Positions 7,234 to 13,693 of a stretch of DNA of 19,652 bases are shown one piece after another; position 1 is the stretch's first letter; each line of letters opens with the position of its first letter. This stretch comes from JAEHCY01 sp964519095 (GTDB lineage: Bacteria > Pseudomonadota > Gammaproteobacteria > Chromatiales > Chromatiaceae): NCBI GenBank assembly GCA_964519095.1, contig CAZFHV010000047.1, positions 1 to 19,652 on the forward strand. The letters are read 5' to 3'. The notes below the pieces were generated by a model that was not told where the DNA came from, searched no databases, and saw nothing but the letters and a program-made list of their open reading frames with translations. Both the position numbers and the translations under genes were made by a program.

Positions 7234-7959
7234 ATGGGGCCAACCACCCGCTTTCCTGCCCTACTGACCGCCCTGGGCGGCGCGCTGGCCCTGCATCTCG
7301 GCCTCGCCCTAGGGCTCTTGCACGAGGGCACGGCGCGCACGAGCAGCGTGCAGCTTCTGGATGCCTTTTCCGTGGTGGTGCTCCCGGAGGCGGTGGCGGG
7401 GCAGGAGCCGTCCCCGGCGGTGGCCGAGGAGCTGCCCGCACCGGAGCCCCAGCCTGAGCCTGAGGCCGTCGCCGAGGCCGAGCCGGTGCCCGAGCCCCTG
7501 GTGACGCCTCGGTCCCCGGCAGTGCCGGAGCCACCTGCCCTCAAGCCGAGGCCCAAACCCAAGGCCGCTCCTCGACCCAAGAGCCCCGCGCTCCCGCGGG
7601 AATCGGGCAGGGCCACGGCGGCGGCAGCGCCTGTTGGCGCACCGGTGGCGGTCGCCGCCCCCGAGCCCTTCTCGCCACCACGCAGTGATGCGGACTACCT
7701 CCACAATCCCCGTCCCCCCTATCCCCGCCTGGCCCGGCAGCAGCGGATTCAGGGACGGGTGCTGCTGGAGGTGCGGGTGAGCGCGGAGGGGCTCCCCTTG
7801 ACCGTGGCATTGCGATCCAGCTCCGGGTCCGATCTGCTGGACCAGGCGGCGAGCGAGGCGGTGCACAAGTGGCGCTTCGTCCCCGCCCGGCGGGGGGGGA
7901 GGGCCGTGGAGGCCCTGGTGGAGATCCCGATTCGGTTCGTCCTTACCGCGGAGAACTAG
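7234..7959 (+). CDS. tonB: TonB family energy transducer
   Basis: 241 aa from ATG 7234. It carries proton-motive energy from ExbB/ExbD across the periplasm to outer-membrane receptors. An N-terminal membrane anchor (LLTALGGALALHLGLALGLL, ~10-29) includes a His inside the helix, as in TonB/TolA proteins. It is followed by a Pro-rich periplasmic spacer (~55-130) whose first part is Glu-Pro-rich and second part Lys-Pro-rich, the classic TonB layout. The C-terminal domain (~155-241) starts NPRPPYPRLARQQRIQGRVL and includes GSDLLDQAASEAVHKWRFVPAR. A TTG at 7183 would extend the frame, but it lies at the predicted transcription start, and a signal-anchor starting at 7234 is more natural. ExbB starts 3 bases after the stop. 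This system could serve the BtuB-like receptor encoded at 17837. Confidence 0.9.
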   Translation: MGPTTRFPALLTALGGALALHLGLALGLLHEGTARTSSVQLLDAFSVVVLPEAVAGQEPSPAVAEELPAPEPQPEPEAVAEAEPVPEPLVTPRSPAVPEPPALKPRPKPKAAPRPKSPALPRESGRATAAAAPVGAPVAVAAPEPFSPPRSDADYLHNPRPPYPRLARQQRIQGRVLLEVRVSAEGLPLTVALRSSSGSDLLDQAASEAVHKWRFVPARRGGRAVEALVEIPIRFVLTAEN

Positions 7960-7962
7960 GCG

Positions 7963-8622
7963 ATGGCGTTGGGTTCCGGTTTGTGGTTGCACTGGTGGCA
8001 GGATGCGGACTGGGTGGTGCGCGGTGTGCTGCTGCTCTTGATCGGGCTGTCGGTGCTCAGTTGGACCCTGATCCTGGTCAAGCTCTGGGAGCTGGGTCGG
8101 GTGCTCGGCCGGGAGCGGCGCCTGGCCTGGGAGTTGGCGCGGGGGCCGATGAAGGGGCAGGGCGCCCAGGAGGCCCTCTCCGCACGGCTGTTCGCGACGG
8201 TGCGGCAGCAGGGGGAGGGGAGAGTGGCCATCCGAGAGCACCTGGAGCAGCAGGTGGCCGAGACCCGGGTCGGGCTGGAGAGCCATCTCACGCTCCTCGC
8301 CTCCATCGGCAGCTCGGCACCCTTCATCGGCCTGTTGGGCACCGTGTGGGGGATCATGCATGCGCTGGGATCCCTCGATGGCAGCCAGGGGCTGTCCATC
8401 GAGCGAGTGGCCGGGCCCGTGGGTGAGGCCCTGGTGGCCACCGCGGCCGGACTCTTCACCGCCATTCCCGCGGTGGTGGCCTACAACCTGCTGGTGCGGC
8501 GGCTGCGGCGGATCAGCGCCCTGCTGGAGGGCAACAGCCTGAGGCTGCTCGATCGAGCCCTGGCTGATCCCTCCACCCTGGGCGCTCCGCCGCCGACCAA
8601 GCCCGACGCGGAGGAGGCCTGA
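7963..8622 (+). CDS. exbB: ExbB-type proton channel subunit (MotA/TolQ/ExbB family)
   Basis: 219 aa. It forms the pentameric inner-membrane proton channel that, with ExbD, energises TonB. Three membrane helices are visible: ~22-45 (RGVLLLLIGLSVLSWTLILV), ~107-130 (LLASIGSSAPFIGLLGTVWG) and ~150-172 (GEALVATAAGLFTAIPAVVA). The second and third carry the family's conserved GLLGTVWGI and ATAAGLFTAIPAV motifs. The cytoplasmic loop between helices 1 and 2 is charged, as expected. ATG at 7963 lies 3 bases after tonB, and exbD follows after 1 base, so the three genes are one transcript. ExbB is preferred to TolQ because of the tonB neighbour and the absence of tolA/tolB. Confidence 0.92.
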   Translation: MALGSGLWLHWWQDADWVVRGVLLLLIGLSVLSWTLILVKLWELGRVLGRERRLAWELARGPMKGQGAQEALSARLFATVRQQGEGRVAIREHLEQQVAETRVGLESHLTLLASIGSSAPFIGLLGTVWGIMHALGSLDGSQGLSIERVAGPVGEALVATAAGLFTAIPAVVAYNLLVRRLRRISALLEGNSLRLLDRALADPSTLGAPPPTKPDAEEA

Positions 8623-8623
8623 G

Positions 8624-9031
8624 ATGGCGGCCGGTCCGCGCTGGGATCATAGCGAGCCCCTCTCCGAGATCAACGTCACCCCCCTGGTGGATGTGATGCT
8701 GGTCTTGCTGGTGATCTTCATCATCCTCGCCCCGCTCATGGCCCAGGCCCTGCGGGTAGACCTCCCGCGGGCGGCGGCACCGACGGTAACTGACCCCGTG
8801 GTAGCCGAGCTGGTGCTGCGCCAGGACGGTAGCCTGGAGCTGGACGGGGCGGCGCTGGAGCCCGAGCTACTGGTGACCTACTTGAGGCAGCGCAAGGCCC
8901 TGGCCCCGGAGCTGGTGGTGCGACTGGGGGTGGACGGCGCGGCCCGCTACCAGTCCCTGGCGGAGATCCTGAGCCTCCTGCGCCAGGCCGACATCCAGCG
9001 CATCGCCTTCGCCACCCGGCCGCCGGATTGA
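8624..9031 (+). CDS. exbD: ExbD-type biopolymer transport protein
   Basis: 135 aa, the standard ExbD/TolR size. A short cytoplasmic tail is followed by EINVTPLVDVMLVLLVIFII, the single membrane helix. D23 within it corresponds to the protonatable Asp of the ExbD helix. The remaining ~90 residues form the periplasmic domain, ending VRLGVDGAARYQSLAEILSL and DIQRIAFATRP. It begins 1 base after the exbB stop and closes the tonB-exbB-exbD operon. Downstream is a GC hairpin that may be a weak terminator, then the convergent permease gene. Confidence 0.92.
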   Translation: MAAGPRWDHSEPLSEINVTPLVDVMLVLLVIFIILAPLMAQALRVDLPRAAAPTVTDPVVAELVLRQDGSLELDGAALEPELLVTYLRQRKALAPELVVRLGVDGAARYQSLAEILSLLRQADIQRIAFATRPPD

Positions 9032-9047
9032 GGGGACACACCAGGGC

Positions 9048-9063
9048 GGGGGCAACCCCCTTT
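9048..9063 (+). terminator. Possible weak terminator after exbD
   Basis: GGGGG-CAA-CCCCC (9048-9060) is followed by only TTT. The stem is short and the T-tract poor, but it lies 16 bases after the exbD stop in a convergent intergenic space. Confidence 0.3.
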
Positions 9064-9152
9064 CCCGGCTCGTAACTCTGCTTCACCCGCGCCGCCGCCG
9101 GCCCATCGGTCGGGAAACAAGGCACCGGCGTTAGTCATCGAGCGGCAGCGCC

Positions 9153-11066
9153 TCAGCGTCTGACCACCAGCACCGGGCACTCCGCCCGACCGATGACCCG
9201 CTCGGATACGCTTCCGAGCAGGAGGCGTTCCAGGCCCGACAGCCCGTGGCTGCCCACCACGATCAGGTCGGCGTTGCGTTCCTTAGCGGTAGCGACGATC
9301 ACCGCATCGGGGGCGCCTATCCGCACCTCGGCGGCCGCAGTCACCCCCGCGTCTGCGAGCCACTCCTTGGCCCGGTTGACCACCGCCCGTGCGTCCTCGC
9401 TCAGGCGGGCGTCGATCGCGGCCGAGAGCAGGGTGACCCGGGAGCGGCAGCGGCTCACCAGGCCGGCCACGGTGGCCGCGGCGGCGTCCGCGAGGTGTGA
9501 GCCGTCCACCGCAAGCAGGATGCCCTTACCGTAGAAGCTCGCCCCCCGCGGCACCACCAGCACGTTGCAGGCGGCGTGACCGATGACCTTGGCGGCGGTG
9601 CTGCCCAGCAGGGTGCGGGCGAGGTCGCGCTTGTCGCGCCGACCCATGATGATGAGGTCCATTTGCCCCTGCTCGGCCTGCTCCACGATCTCCCGGAAGG
9701 GGTCCTCGCCGTGGCCGAGCAGGATCTCGCACTCCAGTCCCGCGGCCGCCGCCCGCGCCTGAACCGCCAGGAGCCGGGCCGTGGCTTCCCGCTTCTCTTG
9801 GTCCAGGATGGCCTGGCCGAGGGCCTCGTGCTCCAGCCCGACGGGGAGCACGGTCATGACGTGGAGCTTGGCCGAGCAGCGCTTGGCGAGGCGGATCGCC
9901 TCGGCGATGGCCCCCTCGCTGTACTCCGAGCCATCCACCACCAGCAGCAGGCGCTGCATCTGTCCGCTGCCGCCAAGCGCCGTGGCGATCGGCGGGGCAA
10001 ACCCCACCGCTGGGGCCAGCTCGGCGCGGTGCGCGCGCATCCCCTTGAACAGGGCCCTGAGCACGATGAAGGCACCCACGCAGAGGGCGAAGATCATCAT
10101 GGCGAAGCTCAGGCCCTTCATGAGGCTGGCAGTCTCGGCCGCCAGCGGGGCGATGAGATCGAGGTCGGAGAGATAGACCGGGATCGCCACCGCGCGGGAG
10201 AAGAGCACCAGGATCATGATCACGCCCATCACCACCTTGACCATGTAGGGTTTCACATAGGTGGTCCCGATGGCCCCGAGTTGGATCCCGAAGAGCGAGC
10301 CGGCCAGGATGATCATCGCGAGGCGAATGTCCACGAATCCCCCCCAACCGTACTTGATGGTACCGCCCAGCCCCATGACGAAGGCGATGACCAGCTCGGA
10401 GGCGGATGCCATCAGGCCCGGCACGCCCAGCAGATACATCATGGCCGGTACGCCGATGAAGCCACCCACGGCGATGGTGGCGGCCAGCATCCCGGTGGCG
10501 AAGCCCATGGGGATGGTGAAGAGCACCGAGACCTCGCCGCCCTGGCCGCCGTTGATGCCCTTGAAGTGCATCATGGTGCCGGGGATGCGCACGGAGAGGA
10601 TCCAGCGCGCGAGCCTGCCCACCTTCTCCTCATCGGGGTTCTCCGAGCGATACATCTTCAAGGCATCCCGCAGCACGTAGCCACCGACGACGGCGAGCAC
10701 CACGACAAAGACCACAGATACATAGAGGCTGGACCCGGCCTTGCCGAAGGCGGCGACGATCGCCTCCTGGAGGTGGGCACCATAGAGGACGCCCGCCTCC
10801 GCGGAGACGCCGAGCACCACCCCAAGCTTCACGTCCACCTGGCCGTATTTGTGACGCTTGATGGCGCCCACCAGGGCCTTGGGGAACTTGTGGCAGATGT
10901 TGGAAGCGACCGCCATGATGGCGGAGACGCCCAGGTTCATCATGGCTGGGGTCAGGACGAAGGCCCCCCCGGAGCCGATGAAGCCCGACACCAAGCCGCC
11001 GACGAAGCCAACCAGGAAGAGAAACAGGACGTTGAGGCTGTTGAGCTCGATGAAGTTGATTTCCAC
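9153..11066 (-). CDS. TauE/SafE family permease fused to two universal stress protein domains
   Basis: 637 aa. Residues ~1-355 form a TauE/SafE-type anion permease with about eight or nine helices. The opening repeat VGFVGGLVSGFIGSGGAFVL and a second inverted-repeat half (FATGMLAATIAVGGFIGVPA) are typical of predicted exporters of sulfite, sulfoacetate or other organic anions. Two cytoplasmic USP domains follow: ~369-505 (MQRLLLVVDGSEYSEGAI) and ~510-637 (GKGILLAVDGSHLADAA). The second keeps the ATP-binding pattern G-x2-G-x9-G-S (GSHGLSGLERLLLGS). In the first the second Gly is replaced (GRRDKRDLARTLLGS), so nucleotide binding there may be weakened. It starts 13 bases after the two-helix protein and is the last gene of the putative sigma-54 operon. 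Substrate cannot be read from sequence. Confidence 0.85.
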   Translation of the reverse strand: MEINFIELNSLNVLFLFLVGFVGGLVSGFIGSGGAFVLTPAMMNLGVSAIMAVASNICHKFPKALVGAIKRHKYGQVDVKLGVVLGVSAEAGVLYGAHLQEAIVAAFGKAGSSLYVSVVFVVVLAVVGGYVLRDALKMYRSENPDEEKVGRLARWILSVRIPGTMMHFKGINGGQGGEVSVLFTIPMGFATGMLAATIAVGGFIGVPAMMYLLGVPGLMASASELVIAFVMGLGGTIKYGWGGFVDIRLAMIILAGSLFGIQLGAIGTTYVKPYMVKVVMGVIMILVLFSRAVAIPVYLSDLDLIAPLAAETASLMKGLSFAMMIFALCVGAFIVLRALFKGMRAHRAELAPAVGFAPPIATALGGSGQMQRLLLVVDGSEYSEGAIAEAIRLAKRCSAKLHVMTVLPVGLEHEALGQAILDQEKREATARLLAVQARAAAAGLECEILLGHGEDPFREIVEQAEQGQMDLIIMGRRDKRDLARTLLGSTAAKVIGHAACNVLVVPRGASFYGKGILLAVDGSHLADAAAATVAGLVSRCRSRVTLLSAAIDARLSEDARAVVNRAKEWLADAGVTAAAEVRIGAPDAVIVATAKERNADLIVVGSHGLSGLERLLLGSVSERVIGRAECPVLVVRR

Positions 11067-11079
11067 GGCATCGCCCCCT

Positions 11080-11316
11080 CTATCCCTTGACCTGTCTGGC
11101 CTTCACGCCAAACAGATCCCAGAACTGGCCGGTGAAGTTGCCGTGCACGAAGGAGAAGAGGAAGGCGATGCCGATGGGCACCAGGAAGGACCAATGCCCC
11201 TGCCGGGAGATCTCGAGAATCGAATCGGCAAAGAGGTAGAGGCCGCAGTAGAGGAGGGCGCTGAGCGTCCCGTAGAGGAGCGTCTGCAGCAGGACGCGGT
11301 TGCGGTCGTAGGGCAT
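11080..11316 (-). CDS. Small two-helix inner-membrane protein, partner of the permease
   Basis: 78 aa with two predicted membrane segments, about residues 10-30 (LLYGTLSALLYCGLYLFADS) and 43-60 (FLVPIGIAFLFSFVHG). A conserved-looking tail FTGQFWDLFGVKARQ follows. I recall similar small proteins encoded next to TauE/SafE-USP permeases in sulfur bacteria, but none has an assigned function. The gene sits between the USP-like gene (45 bases upstream) and the permease (13 bases downstream) on the same strand, so it is likely a membrane partner or accessory subunit of the transporter. Length, hydrophobicity and operon position support it as real. Confidence 0.7.
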   Translation of the reverse strand: MPYDRNRVLLQTLLYGTLSALLYCGLYLFADSILEISRQGHWSFLVPIGIAFLFSFVHGNFTGQFWDLFGVKARQVKG

Positions 11317-11361
11317 AGGGATCTCCAGAAGGCGGGAAAGCAGGGCAGGGGCTTGGCGTTC

Positions 11362-11895
11362 CTAGGCGGGCTGGGGTAACGGGGTGCCGGCGTCCACGAC
11401 GACCACCGGCGCGCCGAAGCGCCAGCGGCGGGCGGAGCGGGGGGTGGCTGCCAGCGCCGGCCAGTCGAGGTCCCTCGCCGCCAGGATCAGGCAGACGACG
11501 TCCCCGCGACGGCGCAGGAAGCTGGCCGCCGAATCGATCCAGGGCGCGCCGAGGGCTACCTCTTCCCAGCTCACCCCCTGGGCGGCGAGGCGCTGGTGGA
11601 GGTCCCGAACCAGCGCGTCTGGCGCAGCGGCCGCTGGGCAGAGCAGCACCAGACCCGCTTCCAGACGCTGGGCCATGCCGATCGCGTAGTCGATAGCCCC
11701 AGGTTCCAGACCGGGGCTCAGGGTCAAAGCGACGGCCCGACGGGGGGCGGACTCCACCGGCGGCAAGTGGCCCTCCGAATCCCCGGGGGGCTCCACTCCC
11801 AGCAGGCGACACTTTTCGGCATAGGGGAGGAATTCGCCCACATCGGCGTAGGCCAGGGCATCCCAAGCCTGTTTGAGCTCTTTGCGCAGTGACAT
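11362..11895 (-). CDS. USP-like protein, first gene of the permease operon
   Basis: 177 aa, soluble. A short N-terminal helical segment (MSLRKELKQAWDALAYADVG) precedes a degenerate universal-stress-protein-like fold. Visible parts are a first strand and helix (AVALTLSPGLEPGAIDYAIG), a central strand (AGLVLLCPA), a strand VVCLILAARD, and a terminal strand APVVVVDAG. The G-x2-G-x9-G-S nucleotide motif of active USPs is absent. ATG at 11895 has AGAGG about 9 bases upstream. The gene begins about 80 bases downstream of a near-consensus sigma-54 promoter, so it heads the operon with the two-helix protein and the permease. The inferred role is regulatory partner of the transporter; the USP assignment is by pattern only. 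Confidence 0.65.
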   Translation of the reverse strand: MSLRKELKQAWDALAYADVGEFLPYAEKCRLLGVEPPGDSEGHLPPVESAPRRAVALTLSPGLEPGAIDYAIGMAQRLEAGLVLLCPAAAAPDALVRDLHQRLAAQGVSWEEVALGAPWIDSAASFLRRRGDVVCLILAARDLDWPALAATPRSARRWRFGAPVVVVDAGTPLPQPA

Positions 11896-11973
11896 CTTTG
11901 GACCTCTCGTTCGGGTAAACCGGCCGACGTCCCCACAGCGGGGCGTCTAGCCAACCCTCACCTCAGTGTCTAT

Positions 11974-11989
11974 TGCAACAGATATGCCA
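11974..11989 (-). promoter_or_regulatory. Sigma-54 promoter of the permease operon
   Basis: On the minus strand TGGCATATCTGTTGCA matches the -24/-12 consensus TGGCAYR-N4-TTGCA at essentially every informative position. Transcription would start near 11963, about 68 bases before the first start codon. Confidence 0.75.
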
Positions 11990-12018
11990 GGTCTGCCGAT
12001 ATAAGGAATATCTATACT

Positions 12019-12031
12019 AGTCAATAGGTTA
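12019..12031 (+). promoter_or_regulatory. IHF-like binding site
   Basis: AGTCAATAGGTTA differs from the IHF consensus WATCAANNNNTTR at one position and lies in the only AT-rich stretch of the area. It sits 55-70 bases upstream of the predicted start of the sigma-54 promoter, the usual place for the DNA-bending site. Confidence 0.45.
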
Positions 12032-12077
12032 TGAGCTGATCGGGCACTGCCGCGCCCTTGTGTCTCCGAGACCGATA

Positions 12078-12090
12078 TTGCAGATTGCAA
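12078..12090. promoter_or_regulatory. Candidate activator site (TTGCA-N3-TGCAA palindrome)
   Basis: TTGCAGATTGCAA is a perfect 5-bp inverted repeat about 115-125 bases upstream of the predicted sigma-54 start site, a normal distance for an NtrC-family enhancer site. The neighbouring kinase/regulator pair is the obvious source of the binding protein. One half also belongs to a weaker second sigma-54-like match (12086-12101). Confidence 0.4.
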
Positions 12091-12175
12091 CAGGCTATCC
12101 GGGGTGTGGGGCTGGAGCAGCACCCACCCCCGCCCCGCGCGGGGCTCCTCGACAGGCACGAAGGAGTGATGCAGA

Positions 12176-12199
12176 ATGCAACGGTCCATTTCGGTTTGA
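12176..12199 (+). CDS. Possible 7-codon leader peptide before the histidine kinase
   Basis: AAGGAG (12161-12166) is 9 bases before an ATG that encodes MQRSISV and then TGA. The kinase ATG at 12206 follows 6 bases later in the same frame and has no ribosome site of its own. Reinitiation could therefore couple the two. This is a structural observation only, and the frame may be chance. Confidence 0.25.
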   Translation: MQRSISV

Positions 12200-12205
12200 A
12201 ACAGC

Positions 12206-13693
12206 ATGCCGAGCATCTCCGCCCGCATCACCGCAGGCTTCTCCGCACTCGCCATCCTGGTGCTGATCCTCGCGGCGTTCACCTACAGCGAGCTGCGTTT
12301 TCTGGCCGAGCACATCCGCGAAGGGGCGGCAGTGTCCAGTTTCGTCGAGGGGGTGATGGAGACGCGCCGCCACGAGAAGAACTACTTTCTCTACCGCGAC
12401 GAGACCGAGCGTCTGGCCGCCCTCCAGGAGTCAGCGGTGGCCCTGGGCCTGCTTAACGACAATGCCGCCCTGTTCGAGCCCCTGTGCCATAAGCGCCACT
12501 GCGCGGGACTCCCCGAGGCCCTTATGGGCTATGACCGCTCGCTCGCCGCTCTGGCGGGGGCCCCCGCGGATCTCAGGGAGGATCGGGCGGAGGCCGTGCG
12601 GCGGGCGGGTCACGTCATCACCGAGCTGGCTCAGGGACTCTCCGAGGGGGAGCGCGCCAGTCTCTCGCAGGCGGTCACCCGAGGAGGGCGCTGGCTGCTC
12701 GGGGCGGTGCTCGGGGTGGGCCTGCTGGGGATCGGCGTGGGGCGTTGGGTGGCCGGGAGCCTGGTGACGCCCTTGCGGCGTCTGGAGCGCGACCTCGCCC
12801 CCATCGCGGCCGGACGCTTCCGTGAGCTGCGTCCACCCTCGCAGGACCGGGAGCTGGTCTCCTTCACCGACGCCTTCAATCGCATGCTCGCCGAGCTCGA
12901 GGATCGCCGCCGCCAGCTCCTCCACTCCGAGAAGCTCGCCTCCCTGGGTGTGCTGGTCTCCGGGGTGGCCCACGAGCTGAACAATCCCCTGTCCAACATC
13001 TCCACCTCCTGCCAGCTTGCCCTAGAGGAGCTCGATGGTGCCCATCCGGAGCAGATGCGTGCCTGGCTCAGGCAGATCGACGAGCAAACGGAGCGGGCCC
13101 GCCATATCCTGCTCGCCCTCTCCGATTATTCCCGCCGTCGGCCGCTGACCCTGGAGGCTGTGCCGCTGAACCCCCTGCTCGATACCACGCTCCTCCTGGT
13201 GGGCAAGGAGCTCGGGCGCCAGGTGACCCTTCAGCGGGAGGTGCCAGAGGGGCTCAGCCTCCTCGCGGATAGCCAGCGCATCCAGCAGGTGCTCATCAAT
13301 CTGCTCAAGAACGCGGCCGATGCGGGCGGACCCCAGGTGACCATCCGCATCAGTGCCGCCATGATCAGGGGCGACGCCGGGGAGATACCCAGGGGACGGT
13401 GTCGCCTGGGTGGCCTGCCGGAATCCGCCGGCTGCTTCGTCCTGATCCGGGTGGCGGACGATGGCCCTGGCATCGCCGCCGCGGATCTGGAGCACATCTT
13501 CGACCCCTTCTTCACCACCCGCGAGGTGGGCGAGGGCATGGGGCTCGGGCTGTACATCGTGCAGGAGATCGTGCAGGAGCTCGACGGCTGCATCGCCGTG
13601 GACAGTACCCCTGGTCGGGGGACCTGTTTCGAGATCGCGCTCCCTTGCGCCAGAGTGCCGGAGCGGGACAAGCCCGCCCCTGGAGCGAGCTGA
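12206..13693 (+). CDS. Membrane sensor histidine kinase of an NtrC-type two-component system
   Basis: 495 aa. Membrane helix 1 is ~8-26 (GFSALAILVLILAAFTYSEL). A periplasmic helical sensor region (~27-160) includes ETRRHEKNYFLYRDE and a CHKRHC cluster (C94, H95, H98, C99). Helix 2 is ~163-183, and a HAMP linker (~180-232) follows. The phosphoacceptor domain has GVAHELNNPLSNI with H256. The ATPase domain has INLLKNAADAG (N369), DDGPGI, a DPFFTTRE motif and GMGLGLYI. The H-box ELNNPL type is the one usually paired with NtrC-like regulators such as ZraR/AtoC. Its TGA overlaps the regulator's ATG by one base. It probably phosphorylates that regulator in response to a periplasmic signal; the ligand is unknown. 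Confidence 0.92.
   Translation: MPSISARITAGFSALAILVLILAAFTYSELRFLAEHIREGAAVSSFVEGVMETRRHEKNYFLYRDETERLAALQESAVALGLLNDNAALFEPLCHKRHCAGLPEALMGYDRSLAALAGAPADLREDRAEAVRRAGHVITELAQGLSEGERASLSQAVTRGGRWLLGAVLGVGLLGIGVGRWVAGSLVTPLRRLERDLAPIAAGRFRELRPPSQDRELVSFTDAFNRMLAELEDRRRQLLHSEKLASLGVLVSGVAHELNNPLSNISTSCQLALEELDGAHPEQMRAWLRQIDEQTERARHILLALSDYSRRRPLTLEAVPLNPLLDTTLLLVGKELGRQVTLQREVPEGLSLLADSQRIQQVLINLLKNAADAGGPQVTIRISAAMIRGDAGEIPRGRCRLGGLPESAGCFVLIRVADDGPGIAAADLEHIFDPFFTTREVGEGMGLGLYIVQEIVQELDGCIAVDSTPGRGTCFEIALPCARVPERDKPAPGAS

Noticed and set aside
6818..7267. 149-codon plus-strand frame in the eCIS-tonB intergenic region
   Set aside because: No recognisable domain, no ribosome site, unlike composition, and it would run through the tonB promoter and start.
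7430..7620. Repetitive GAG/CCG-rich stretch resembling tandem repeats
   Set aside because: It encodes the Glu-Pro/Lys-Pro spacer of TonB and is explained by protein composition; no regular repeat unit.
9576..11090. 504-codon open frame on the plus strand
   Set aside because: Antisense to the TauE/SafE-USP gene; rich in His/Asp/Glu with no domain, a typical shadow of hydrophobic codons.
12103..12125. TGG-N10-GC match on the plus strand ahead of the kinase
   Set aside because: The GG/GC spacing fits sigma-54 but the TTGC block reads CAGC in a G-rich stretch; likely chance.
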